10,267 nt of DNA from an uncultured Bacteroidia bacterium (lineage in GTDB: Bacteria > Bacteroidota > Bacteroidia > Bacteroidales > UBA932). Numbering within the stretch: position 1 is the first letter of the stretch; each line of letters starts with the position of its first letter. This document shows, one piece after another, positions 1 through 6,892 of the stretch. A program made the position numbers and the translations under genes. The notes beneath the pieces are model-generated. The model was not told the DNA's origin. It saw only the letters and a list, made by a program, of their open reading frames with translations, and did not search any database. Location of the stretch: the NCBI GenBank assembly GCA_902795785.1, contig CADBMK010000162.1:1-10267 (forward strand), given 5' to 3'.

Positions 1-1380
1 GATGTTCTCGAGTTTTCCGAGGAACCATTTGTCAATCTTTGTGAGCTGGTGAATCTGGTCAACCGTGTAACCTTCCGAAAGGGCCTTTGCTATGACGAAT
101 ACACGCTTGTCGGTAGGCTCACGGAGTTCCTTGTCCACGTCGGCAATCTTGATGTCCTTGTTGCCGACAAAACCGTGGGCTCCCTGGCCAATCATTCTGA
201 GTCCCTTCTGGATTGCCTCCTCGAAGGTTCGTCCGATGGACATAACCTCACCCACAGACTTCATGCTTGAGCCGATCTTTCGGCTTACGCCGTGGAACTT
301 ACCGAGGTCCCAGCGAGGGATCTTGCAGACGATGTAGTCGAGTGCAGGCTCGAAGAACGCAGGGGTTGTCTTGGTAACGGAGTTCTTAAGGTCAAAGAGT
401 CCGTAGCCGAGGCCGAGCTTTGCCGCTACGAAGGCGAGAGGATATCCCGTGGCCTTTGATGCGAGGGCTGATGAACGGCTGAGTCGGGCGTTGACCTCGA
501 TGACCCTGTAATCCATTGCGTCAGGGTCGTATGCGTACTGGACGTTACATTCTCCTACGATTCCGATGTGACGGACGATCTTGATAGAAAGCTCGCGGAG
601 GAAGTAGTAGTCCTTGTTTGAAAGCGTCTGTGAAGGAGCAACGACGATGGATTCTCCGGTATGGATTCCAAGTGGGTCGAAGTTCTCCATGTTGCAGACC
701 GTGATACAGTTGTCGTATTTGTCACGAACCACCTCATACTCAATCTCCTTCCATCCCTTGAGGGATTTCTCTACGAGAACCTGAGGAGAGAAGCTGAATG
801 CCTTCTCGCAGATTTCCTCGAGCTGCTCGTCGTTGTCCACGAATCCTGAGCCGAGACCTCCGAGGGCATAAGCCGCACGGACGATGAGAGGATAACCGAG
901 CCTGTGAGCCGCTTCCTTAGCCTCTGCAAGGGATTCTGCCGGCTCTGACTTGATTGTCTTGACGTTGATTTCATCGAGCTTCTGGATGAAAAGCTCACGG
1001 TCTTCAGTGTCCATGATGGCCTGTACAGGAGTACCGAGGACATGGACGTTGTATTTTTCAAGGATCTTGTTTCTGTAAAGCTCCACGCCGCAGTTCAGGG
1101 CCGTCTGGCCACCGAATGAAAGGAGGATGCCCTGAGGCTTCTCCTTGGCGATCACCTTCTCCACGAAGAAAGGAGTGACAGGAAGGAAGTAGATCTTGTC
1201 CGCTACGCCTTCCGATGTCTGAACCGTTGCAATGTTAGGATTGATGAGGACGGTTTCAATGCCTTCCTCCCTGAGGGCCTTGAGGGCCTGGGATCCTGAA
1301 TAGTCAAACTCTCCGGCCTGTCCGATCTTGAGGGCGCCGGAACCGAGGATGAGTACTTTCTTTATATTCTGGTCTTTCAT
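1..1380 (-). CDS. carB: Carbamoyl-phosphate synthase large subunit, N-terminal part (cut by left window edge)
   Basis: The large subunit makes carbamoyl phosphate from bicarbonate, two ATP and ammonia delivered by CarA, feeding arginine and pyrimidine synthesis in the cytoplasm. The frame is open from the ATG at 1380 to the window edge, giving 460 of about 1070 residues: the carboxyphosphate ATP-grasp half and the start of the oligomerisation domain. The N-terminus reads [20 protein letters not shown] (residues 7-26). ATP-grasp residues are visible: R128 (DTEDREL), R168 ([15 protein letters not shown]) and E295, N297, R299 ([19 protein letters not shown]). The segments [10 protein letters not shown] and MKSVGEVM follow, and the visible part ends WFLGKLENI. 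It starts 6 nt after the carA stop, so the two are translationally close in one operon. Wording such as [12 protein letters not shown] and [16 protein letters not shown] is nearer to eukaryotic CAD/CPS1 than to E. coli CarB. The family is certain; the missing C-terminal half cannot be judged. Confidence 0.97.
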   Translation of the reverse strand, partial: MKDQNIKKVLILGSGALKIGQAGEFDYSGSQALKALREEGIETVLINPNIATVQTSEGVADKIYFLPVTPFFVEKVIAKEKPQGILLSFGGQTALNCGVELYRNKILEKYNVHVLGTPVQAIMDTEDRELFIQKLDEINVKTIKSEPAESLAEAKEAAHRLGYPLIVRAAYALGGLGSGFVDNDEQLEEICEKAFSFSPQVLVEKSLKGWKEIEYEVVRDKYDNCITVCNMENFDPLGIHTGESIVVAPSQTLSNKDYYFLRELSIKIVRHIGIVGECNVQYAYDPDAMDYRVIEVNARLSRSSALASKATGYPLAFVAAKLGLGYGLFDLKNSVTKTTPAFFEPALDYIVCKIPRWDLGKFHGVSRKIGSSMKSVGEVMSIGRTFEEAIQKGLRMIGQGAHGFVGNKDIKIADVDKELREPTDKRVFVIAKALSEGYTVDQIHQLTKIDKWFLGKLENI

Positions 1381-1386
1381 TTTCTT

Positions 1387-2472
1387 CTAGAGTTTGCTGA
1401 TGAATTCGTCGAAAAGGAACTCCGTGTCTGTAGGACCGCTGGATGCTTCCGGATGGAACTGAACTGAGCAGAACGGCTTTGTCTTGTGGCGGATGCCCTC
1501 GTTTGTGTTGTCGTTCATATTGATGAACCAAGGCTCCCAGTCCTTGCCCAGTGTATTCTCATCCACAGCGAAACCGTGGTTCTGAGATGTGATGAAGCAG
1601 CGGTTGGTGCCAACCATACGTGCAGGCTGGTTGTGGCTTCTGTGGCCGTATTTGAGTTTGTATGTGCTTGCACCTCCGGCTCTTGCCAGAAGCTGGTTAC
1701 CCATACAGATTCCGAAGATAGGCTTGTCGCCTTCCATTGCCTTGCGGATGTTCTTGACGGTGATATCGCAGAACTCAGGGTTGCCCGGACCGTTTGAGAT
1801 GAAGAGTCCGTCATATTCCAGGGTGTTGAAGTCGTAGTCCCAAGGAACGCGGATGAGCTCGACTCCCCTCTCCACGAAGCAGCGGAGAATGTTGTGCTTT
1901 ACTCCACAGTCCACGAGAACCACCTTCTTGCGAGGCTGTCCGTCGTTGTTGTAACGGATGACCTCCTTGCAGCTGACGATGGCAATCTGGTTCTCAAGGT
2001 TAGGATCCGCTACAGGGAAGTCTTTGGTCTCCCCTTCCGGAACGATGATTCCGAGCATGGATCCGTTCTCACGCAGAACCTGGGTAAGAGCACGTGTGTC
2101 GATTCCGTAGATTCCAGGGATTTTCTGTTCCTTGAGCCACTGGTCAAGGCTTTTTACGGCATCCCAGTGTGAGTAGTTGAATGAATACTCGCTGATGACA
2201 AGTCCGCGGACCCATATTCTCTCAGACTCAAAATTCTTTGAAATGCCGTCGGCATTCGGACCCTCGTCAGGAACACCGTAGTTTCCGATAAGAGGATAGG
2301 TTACGCAAAGAATCTGACCCGAATATGATGGGTCTGTAAGGCTCTCGGGATAACCGACCATCGCAGTGGAGAAGACTACCTCTCCGTCGCAGGGTCCGTC
2401 GTATCCGAAAGACCAGCCGTGGAATTCCATTCCATTGGCGAGTTTCAGCGTCGCGCTCTTTCTGTTCTGCAT
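1387..2472 (-). CDS. carA: Carbamoyl-phosphate synthase small (glutaminase) subunit
   Basis: CarA hydrolyses glutamine and channels ammonia to CarB. It has 361 residues, normal for the family. The N-terminal domain carries FSTAMVGYPESLTDPSYSGQ, TYPLIGNYGVP and GIYGIDTRALTQVLRENGS. The C-terminal class I amidotransferase domain has GPGNPE, the nucleophile C256 in FGICMGNQLLA, and the partners H340 and E342 in VQFHPEASSGPTD. Most bacterial homologues have GHQ after the nucleophile, whereas here it is GNQ (N259). TSQNHGFAVDE and NEGIRH match the CAD/CPS1 glutaminase wording closely. The ATG at 2472 is the natural start, since MQNRKSATLKLANGMEFHG leads directly into the first domain. It has no clear Shine-Dalgarno sequence and lies 17 nt after the U-run of a terminator, so expression should depend on read-through of that structure. 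carB follows after 6 nt. Confidence 0.98.
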   Translation of the reverse strand: MQNRKSATLKLANGMEFHGWSFGYDGPCDGEVVFSTAMVGYPESLTDPSYSGQILCVTYPLIGNYGVPDEGPNADGISKNFESERIWVRGLVISEYSFNYSHWDAVKSLDQWLKEQKIPGIYGIDTRALTQVLRENGSMLGIIVPEGETKDFPVADPNLENQIAIVSCKEVIRYNNDGQPRKKVVLVDCGVKHNILRCFVERGVELIRVPWDYDFNTLEYDGLFISNGPGNPEFCDITVKNIRKAMEGDKPIFGICMGNQLLARAGGASTYKLKYGHRSHNQPARMVGTNRCFITSQNHGFAVDENTLGKDWEPWFINMNDNTNEGIRHKTKPFCSVQFHPEASSGPTDTEFLFDEFISKL

Positions 2473-2489
2473 AAATTGTATACTGTATT

Positions 2490-2521
2490 AAAAAAAAGAC
2501 CATTTCTAAAAGAAACGGTCT
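2490..2521 (-). terminator. Intrinsic terminator in the carAB leader (probable attenuator)
   Basis: Read on the minus strand, AGACCGTTTCT (2521-2511) pairs with AGAAATGGTCT (2507-2497) across the 3-nt loop TTT. This gives 11 bp, of which one is a G-U pair, followed immediately by a run of T (2496-2490). That is a textbook rho-independent terminator oriented towards carA. It lies after the car -7 element and 17 nt before the carA ATG, so it sits inside the carAB 5' leader and should stop transcription before carA unless it is overridden. I see no terminator between the potD stop (2656) and this point, so it may also end the pot transcript. Confidence 0.88.
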
Positions 2522-2528
2522 CGAATAA

Positions 2529-2603
2529 TCAAAAATGGAAAAGCCAACCGTCTGCCCAGCAATGCTGTGCATTTGAAAACGGAACTGTGAGATTCATTTT
2601 CAT
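2529..2603 (-). CDS. Putative 24-residue leader peptide of carAB
   Basis: A short ORF lies in the carAB leader, between the -7 element and the terminator. It starts MKMNLTVPFSN, continues through AQHCWADG, and ends WLFHF followed by TGA at 2531-2529. A second in-frame ATG lies at 2597. The stop codon is 7 nt before the terminator stem (2521), so a ribosome at the end of the ORF would cover the 5' arm of the stem. There is no Arg codon; it has two Trp, two His and one Cys. The last codons are U-rich (CTT TTC CAT TTT TGA), as in pyrimidine-sensing leaders such as E. coli pyrL. The upstream stretch is A-rich (AAAAAAGCTAACAATAG), plausible for initiation in Bacteroidota but without a Shine-Dalgarno sequence. 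A 24-codon ORF can occur by chance; the support is its placement. Function is inferred. Confidence 0.55.
   Translation of the reverse strand: MKMNLTVPFSNAQHCWADGWLFHF
2553..2571 (-). promoter_or_regulatory. Leader hairpin (possible pause or protector hairpin)
   Basis: In the leader RNA, TGC (2571-2569) pairs with GCA (2555-2553) and CAGC (2567-2564) pairs with GCTG (2560-2557) around an ATT loop, with one A-G mismatch between the two stems. An outer pairing CCGTTT (2582-2577) with AGACGG (2553-2548) competes partly with it. The U-rich stretch CTTTTCCATTTTTG follows within about 15 nt. In attenuated operons such a hairpin can pause RNA polymerase so that the first ribosome catches up. This was worked out by eye, without energies. 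Confidence 0.4.
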
Positions 2604-2627
2604 CTATTGTTAGCTTTTTTGTAAGCG

Positions 2628-2635
2628 CAAATTTA
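2628..2635 (-). promoter_or_regulatory. Bacteroidota -7 promoter element for carAB
   Basis: On the minus strand TAAATTTG (followed by CGC) matches the Bacteroidota sigma-ABfr -7 consensus TAnnTTTG exactly. No good TTTG -33 element is visible at the usual distance; that stretch is only T-rich. Transcription would begin near 2622, leaving a leader of about 150 nt that contains the short ORF and the terminator. The element begins 21 bp after the end of potD, so carAB would have its own promoter. Confidence 0.6.
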
Positions 2636-2655
2636 AGATAAAAAAATTTAAAAAC

Positions 2656-3852
2656 CTATTCTGCGCCCTTAACTTCCTGCCACATTGTAAGAAGTTTTTC
2701 CGTATCCTGGCCCCAGTCGTGCTCAAGGGCGCAGCGTGCGATTACCTTGGCGTCCGGATAGAGGACAGGGTTAACGCGGATGCTGTCAGCGCCCTCGCCG
2801 AAGAAGTAAGTAAGGTCAATCGGCTCATACTCTTCGTCGATCTGGCTTTCCAGGACTTCGCGTGCTCCGTTTGCGGCAACATAACCTGTCTCGTCCATAT
2901 TTCTGATGGCGATGTCAGGACGGCACATGAAGTCGATGAAATAGGTGGCAGCCTTTACGTTCTTTGCGTACTTAGGGATAACCCAGCCGTCGAACCAGAC
3001 TGTTGAACCCTCTTCAGGAACGATGTAGTCAAGGTCTACGCCTACGTTCTTAGCCTCATCGATTGCCCATACGGCGTCACCGCTCCAGTTGAGTGAAACC
3101 CAGGCGCGGTCCTTGGTGAGGTCTTCCTTACCGAAATCAGCCTCCCAGCCATAGACTCCGTTCTTCACTACTGAAAGGAGATAATCCTTCACAGCGGCGA
3201 TGCTCTCGTCTGAAGAATCTCTCATAAGGCTTGCGAGCGTAGTATTGCCTGCTGCGAGTTCAGCCTGCTTGAGGTAAATAAGCACCGGTGCGTAAACGTC
3301 CCTCGGAGCGTCCTTGATGAGGACCTTGTTAGCAAACTTAGGGTTGCGGATTACGTTCCAGGTTGAAGCCTCCTCCGGGGTAACGTATTTCTTATTGTAG
3401 ATAATTCCTGTAGTTCCCCACATATAAGCCACGGAATAATCGTTGGCGTCGATGTCAGGATTGATTGAACGGAACATTCCCTCGATATATGGAGCCCTGT
3501 TCATCTTGATATAGTTGATTGAATCAGGAATCTCTGCAAAATCAAGAGGAAGAAGGTCTCCTGTATTGAGCATACGCTCGATGATGTAGTCTGAAGGGCA
3601 GACAACGTCGAAGTCCTCATGTCCGATTTCAATCTTTGAGAGCATGCTCTCGTTTACGTCAAAAGTCTGGTAAATGACCTTGATCTTTTCACCTGTCTGT
3701 GCCTCGTACCACTGCTCGAAATCTTCGAGTACGTCTTCGGCAATATAGTCAGACCAGTTGTAAACCTTGAGGACCTGTGTCCTGTCGGTACAAGAGATTG
3801 CTGAAACAGCAAGGGCTGCAAGTGCAGCTGAAATTCTAAGGAATTTCTTCAT
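2656..3852 (-). CDS. potD: Spermidine/putrescine ABC transporter, substrate-binding lipoprotein
   Basis: PotD captures polyamines outside the inner membrane and delivers them to PotB/PotC. It has 398 residues, longer than E. coli PotD (about 348). The N-terminus is a lipoprotein signal: MKKF, a hydrophobic Ala-rich stretch, then AISC with the lipidated cysteine at C21. E. coli PotD is a soluble periplasmic protein, so this one is tethered. The mature part opens with LKVYNWSDYIAEDVLEDFEQ, the PotD/PotF family start with the ligand-contacting Trp-Ser-x-Tyr. FDVVCPSDYIIERM, WGTTGIIYN, LNWSGDA and VWFDGWVIP follow; W286 and D288 correspond to the Trp and Asp that hold the ligand amines. The segment LYPDAKVI is typical of the C-terminus. 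It starts 2 nt after the potC stop and is the last gene of the operon. Whether the ligand is spermidine or putrescine cannot be told from the sequence. Confidence 0.95.
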   Translation of the reverse strand: MKKFLRISAALAALAVSAISCTDRTQVLKVYNWSDYIAEDVLEDFEQWYEAQTGEKIKVIYQTFDVNESMLSKIEIGHEDFDVVCPSDYIIERMLNTGDLLPLDFAEIPDSINYIKMNRAPYIEGMFRSINPDIDANDYSVAYMWGTTGIIYNKKYVTPEEASTWNVIRNPKFANKVLIKDAPRDVYAPVLIYLKQAELAAGNTTLASLMRDSSDESIAAVKDYLLSVVKNGVYGWEADFGKEDLTKDRAWVSLNWSGDAVWAIDEAKNVGVDLDYIVPEEGSTVWFDGWVIPKYAKNVKAATYFIDFMCRPDIAIRNMDETGYVAANGAREVLESQIDEEYEPIDLTYFFGEGADSIRVNPVLYPDAKVIARCALEHDWGQDTEKLLTMWQEVKGAE

Positions 3853-3854
3853 TT

Positions 3855-4664
3855 CTACTTTGTTTTATTGTTCTTGATTGTTCTGATATTCACAATGATG
3901 AGCACCACCAGGATGAGGAGGAAAATAATCGTCATCAGAGGCTTGAGCTCAGGTGTGAGACCACCCTTGCGGGAGTCTGCATAAATATAGGTTGAAAGTG
4001 TCTCCAGACCCACTGATCCGCGGGTGAAGAATGTCACGGCAAAGTCATCGAGGCTCATAGTAAACGCAAGGATGAAACCTGTGAGCATTCCCGGATACAG
4101 CTCCGGTAGAAGGACTTTCCTGAGGGCCAGGCCCGGCTTTGCGCCAAGGTCGAGGGCTGCCTCGTAGATATTAGGGTTCATCTGAGTAAGTCTCGGGATC
4201 ACGTTCAGCACAACATAAGGGGTACAGAACGTGATGTGGGCGATGATTACGGAGAGATAGCCCTGAGTAAAGTGCAGGAGTGTGAAAAGAAGGAAGAGCG
4301 ATACACCTGTAATGATGTCCGGGTTTACGAGAGGGATATTGTTCATAAACTCGATTGTCTTCTTCCTTTTTCCCCTCATATTATATATACCGATTGCCGC
4401 CAGCGTACCCAGAAGCGTGGCTGCAGCAGCTGCTACCAGCGCAATGATCAGGGTTGTCTGGATGGCCTGGATGAGGGCTGACGTGCTTCTGCCGCTTCCC
4501 GTGAAGAGGTTGGTGTAGAGCTGCGTCGTAAAGCCCGTCCAGTTACCCATTGACTTGGCTTCGGTGAACGAGAATATTCCGATGAAGATGATCGGAGCGT
4601 AAAGCAGGGCCAGTACGAACCAGAGGTAGGCCTGAGAGATGATCTTTTTTCCAGTGTAAGTCAT
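3855..4664 (-). CDS. potC: Spermidine/putrescine ABC transporter permease PotC
   Basis: This is an inner-membrane permease subunit of the polyamine importer, 269 residues (E. coli PotC is 264). It has about six hydrophobic segments, the first at residues 13-32 and the last near residues 242-259. The cytoplasmic EAA loop that docks on PotA is at residues 168-175 (EAALDLGA), followed by LRKVLLPELYPGMLTG. The segments FTMSLDDFAVTFF and ETLSTYIYADSRKG are characteristic of PotC/YdcV-type permeases. The C-terminus is basic (IRTIKNNKTK), consistent with a cytoplasmic tail. Its ATG overlaps the potB stop by one base (TGATG), which suggests translational coupling, and a strong Shine-Dalgarno sequence lies inside the end of potB. 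Confidence 0.95.
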   Translation of the reverse strand: MTYTGKKIISQAYLWFVLALLYAPIIFIGIFSFTEAKSMGNWTGFTTQLYTNLFTGSGRSTSALIQAIQTTLIIALVAAAAATLLGTLAAIGIYNMRGKRKKTIEFMNNIPLVNPDIITGVSLFLLFTLLHFTQGYLSVIIAHITFCTPYVVLNVIPRLTQMNPNIYEAALDLGAKPGLALRKVLLPELYPGMLTGFILAFTMSLDDFAVTFFTRGSVGLETLSTYIYADSRKGGLTPELKPLMTIIFLLILVVLIIVNIRTIKNNKTK

Positions 4665-5431
4665 CAGATGGTTCCTCCTTCAGTTTCTTCGGCTTCTCCT
4701 GTAGGAAGAAGCGTGGTGAGTCCTACTATTACGAGCATAATGAGAGAGAGGGCTGCGCCCTGTCCCCACATCATATTGTTAAACTGCTCATTGATGAGCG
4801 ATCCGAAGAGCTGTATCTTGTTTCTCGTTAGGATTTCCGCTACGGCGAAGGTTGATACCGTAGGCATGAACACCATCATGATTCCGCTCATGATTCCCGG
4901 AAGGGAAAGAGGAAGGGTCACTTTGGTGAACGCCTTAAACGAACTTGCGCCAAGGTCCCTTGCGGCTTCGGAATAAGACTTGTCCATTTTGTTGAGCACC
5001 GTATAGATCGGGTAGATCATAAATGGAAGGTAGTCGTATGCCATACCGAAAAGAAGGGATCCCCTGCCGAGAGGAAGGCCTGCTGCGTGAAAGATTTCAG
5101 CTGTGGCAATTGTTCTCATCAGGGCGTTGATCCACATCGGAAGGATGAAGAGAATGGCCGTGAAAGCGGATTTATTGAGATTCTTGTCTGCGAGAATGAA
5201 GGCTACAGGATAGCCGATAAGCAGGCAGATAAGAGTGTTTTCAACGGCAATCTCCATCGAACGCCAGAACGTCTTTACAATTGTCGGTTTTGTAAAGAAC
5301 GCGCTGATGTTTGACATCGTGAATGTCCCGTCCGTGGCTCTGAATGCGTAAACCGCTATGATAATCAGTGGCAGGAGTACGAAAAGAACCAGAAAAATGA
5401 AGTAAGGCAAAGCCCATTTCGATCTTTTCAT
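4664..5431 (-). CDS. potB: Spermidine/putrescine ABC transporter permease PotB
   Basis: This is the second inner-membrane permease subunit and forms the channel with PotC. It has 255 residues, slightly shorter than E. coli PotB. A basic start (MKRSKW) precedes a strong first membrane segment at residues 8-28. Further hydrophobic segments lie near 62-80, 90-105, 130-146 and 176-195, and one near the C-terminus (SLIMLVIVGLTTLLP). The EAA loop is at residues 155-162 (EAARDLGA), followed by FKAFTKVTLPLSLPGIMSG, the docking site for PotA. The segment FMPTVSTFAVAEIL is family-typical. The C-terminal tail is acidic (GEAEETEGG). The gene lies 7 nt after potA with only a weak purine-rich stretch (GTAAGAG) before the ATG, and it overlaps potC by one base. 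All four pot genes are clearly one operon. Confidence 0.95.
   Translation of the reverse strand: MKRSKWALPYFIFLVLFVLLPLIIIAVYAFRATDGTFTMSNISAFFTKPTIVKTFWRSMEIAVENTLICLLIGYPVAFILADKNLNKSAFTAILFILPMWINALMRTIATAEIFHAAGLPLGRGSLLFGMAYDYLPFMIYPIYTVLNKMDKSYSEAARDLGASSFKAFTKVTLPLSLPGIMSGIMMVFMPTVSTFAVAEILTRNKIQLFGSLINEQFNNMMWGQGAALSLIMLVIVGLTTLLPTGEAEETEGGTI
4674..4680 (-). promoter_or_regulatory. Strong Shine-Dalgarno sequence for potC
   Basis: AAGGAGG on the minus strand lies 9 nt before the potC ATG at 4664, within the last codons of potB. It is a near-perfect anti-16S match, unlike the A-rich and weak upstream regions of the other genes here, and it fixes the potC start at the TGATG overlap. Confidence 0.8.
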
Positions 5432-5438
5432 CTCTTAC

Positions 5439-6827
5439 TTACCGCTTTGTGATTTTCATGTTCTCCGGAAGGATTTCTATGCCAACCATATCGTTCTTGT
5501 CCCAGACGTCATTGGTATCGACATAGACGTGGTAACCCATATCCGTAATGATGGTAAGGTGGTAGTGGTTACCCTTGTAGAGCAGGAAGTTGACGTTGCC
5601 GGCTCCGGTCGTTGTCTTCTCGTCGTCCTCAAGGTCAACCTTGTTGAACGGCACGTGTACGTCCACCTCGGTTCCCGGCTCGAAACCGGTTTCCTCGCAC
5701 TCCCATACCTCGCCGATGAATTCCACCTTGTTGGAAGATTTCATCACACCCTTGAATACATTCTCGGTGCAGTCCTTGTGCATTACCTGGATGTCGTACG
5801 GGTCGATAGTCATTCCGACTTCCGTTCCCACGTCAAATTTGCGGTAATTCTGGAGCATCACCTCGTATCCGTCAGGAGTCATTGCAAACATCTCGTAATG
5901 CACGCCCTTGAACACGCAGGATTTGATAGTGCCTGTAAACTGAGCACCGTCGAGTTTCTTCTTCACCACGATATCCTCAGGACGTACCACGACGTCCACA
6001 GGAGTGTTCACTCCGAAGCCTTCGTCCACGCATTCGAATACCTGGCCCAGGAATTTGACCTTGCGGTCCTCAATCATCGTTCCGTTGAGAATGTTGCTTT
6101 CTCCGATGAAGTCTGCAACGAATGCATTTACAGGCTCGTTGTAGATGTCGGTAGGCGTACCGATCTGTTGGATCTTGCCTTCGTTCATCACGGCGATGGT
6201 GTCGGAAAGTGTAAGCGCCGCCTCCTGGTCGTGGGTCACATATATAAAGGTAATGCCGAGTTTTTCGTGCATTTCCTTAAGTTCTATCTGCATGTCTTTG
6301 CGCATCTTCAGGTCGAGCGCCGCAAGAGGCTCGTCAAGCAGAAGAACCTTTGGACGGTTGACAATAGCGCGCGCAATTGCGATACGCTGCTGCTGACCGC
6401 CAGAAAGGCTGCTCACATCCCTCTTCTCATAATCCGCCATGGATACGAGTTTCAGGACCTTGCTTACCCTCTTCCGGATTTCGTCCTTTGGCACCTTCTG
6501 GAGTTTCAGTCCGAATGCCACGTTGTCAAAGACGTTAAGGTGCGGGAAAAGAGCATATTTCTGGAAGACGGTGTTGAGAGGCCTCTGATAAGGAGGTACG
6601 CCCACCATATTCTTGCCGTCAAGGGTAATCACACCCTCGGTCGGCTCCAGGAATCCCGCAATCATTCGGAGCATCGTGGTCTTGCCACAGCCTGAAGGTC
6701 CGAGGAAAGTGATGAACTCTCCCCTCTTGATATACAGATTGATGTCATCAAGAACCTTCTTCTCTCCGAAGGATTTGCTCAAATGTTCAATGTTGATGAT
6801 TATCTCATCAGGATTTGGTCTTGCCAT
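5439..6827 (-). CDS. potA: Spermidine/putrescine ABC transporter ATPase PotA with duplicated C-terminal domain
   Basis: PotA hydrolyses ATP on the cytoplasmic face to power polyamine import. The ABC domain (about residues 9-240) is intact: Walker A GPSGCGKT (43-50), Q-loop Q89 (VFQKYALFP), signature LSGGQ (141-145), Walker B VLLLDEP (161-167), D-loop ALD, and switch H199 (VTHDQ). [11 protein letters not shown] and [10 protein letters not shown] lead into the regulatory C-terminus. At 462 residues it is about 85 longer than E. coli PotA (378). The excess is explained by a tandem repeat: residues 245-351 and 356-462 align without gaps at an offset of 111. For example, [19 protein letters not shown] corresponds to [19 protein letters not shown], and [18 protein letters not shown] to [18 protein letters not shown]. 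The VRPEDI motif survives only in the first copy. The ATG at 6827 is a good start because the ABC fold begins almost at once. It is the first of four pot genes. Confidence 0.96.
   Translation of the reverse strand: MARPNPDEIIINIEHLSKSFGEKKVLDDINLYIKRGEFITFLGPSGCGKTTMLRMIAGFLEPTEGVITLDGKNMVGVPPYQRPLNTVFQKYALFPHLNVFDNVAFGLKLQKVPKDEIRKRVSKVLKLVSMADYEKRDVSSLSGGQQQRIAIARAIVNRPKVLLLDEPLAALDLKMRKDMQIELKEMHEKLGITFIYVTHDQEAALTLSDTIAVMNEGKIQQIGTPTDIYNEPVNAFVADFIGESNILNGTMIEDRKVKFLGQVFECVDEGFGVNTPVDVVVRPEDIVVKKKLDGAQFTGTIKSCVFKGVHYEMFAMTPDGYEVMLQNYRKFDVGTEVGMTIDPYDIQVMHKDCTENVFKGVMKSSNKVEFIGEVWECEETGFEPGTEVDVHVPFNKVDLEDDEKTTTGAGNVNFLLYKGNHYHLTIITDMGYHVYVDTNDVWDKNDMVGIEILPENMKITKR
5442..6095 (-). repeat. 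Internal tandem duplication of the PotA TOBE-type regulatory domain
   Basis: Copy 1 is codons 245-351 (6095-5775) and copy 2 is codons 356-462 (5762-5442). The copies share NxxxG, KVxFxGxVxEC, the pattern GFxxxTxVDV, YKG/FKG-x-HY, GYxV and a final hydrophobic strand, always 111 residues apart. The DNA is diverged, so the duplication is old. This is a protein-level repeat, not a recent DNA repeat. Confidence 0.8.
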
Positions 6828-6892
6828 CGAATTATTTCAAACCAGTATAATAAACCAGCCGGCAGCCGCAACGGCTCTTCCGGGCGCGAGGC
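6828..6892 (-). other. Spacer between the barrel gene and potA, with a small GC-rich hairpin
   Basis: On the minus strand AGCCG (6876-6872), the loop TTG and CGGCT (6868-6864) make a 5-bp hairpin. A second CGGCT at 6861-6857 could pair instead, followed by GGTTTATTAT. There is no proper U-run, so at most it is a weak terminator or an RNA-stability element that could separate barrel and pot expression. CTGGTTT occurs twice, 13 bp apart (6858-6852 and 6845-6839). I see no convincing TAnnTTTG promoter for potA; the nearest match has two extra bases (TACTGGTTTG). Confidence 0.35.

Noticed and set aside
2267..2572. A 101-codon minus-strand frame starting inside the car leader and running into carA
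   Set aside because: It is in a different frame from carA, passes through the terminator, and encodes no recognisable protein. The 2603-2529 ORF ends at the terminator and fits the leader architecture better.
2529..2603. Arginine-codon sensing by the car leader peptide
   Set aside because: The 24-codon ORF contains no Arg codon, so a his/trp-like mechanism sensing charged tRNA-Arg is not supported. The two Trp and two His codons are not adjacent and have no link to carbamoyl phosphate.
5529..6695. A 388-codon open frame on the plus strand, opposite potA
   Set aside because: Its product is a low-complexity His/Val/Leu/Arg-rich protein with no recognisable motif, as expected from the antisense frame of a conserved coding region. 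PotA on the other strand is unmistakable.
6839..6858. AAACCAG direct repeat as a possible attachment site or target duplication
   Set aside because: There are only 7 bp, 13 bp apart, and no mobile-element gene or second element boundary nearby.
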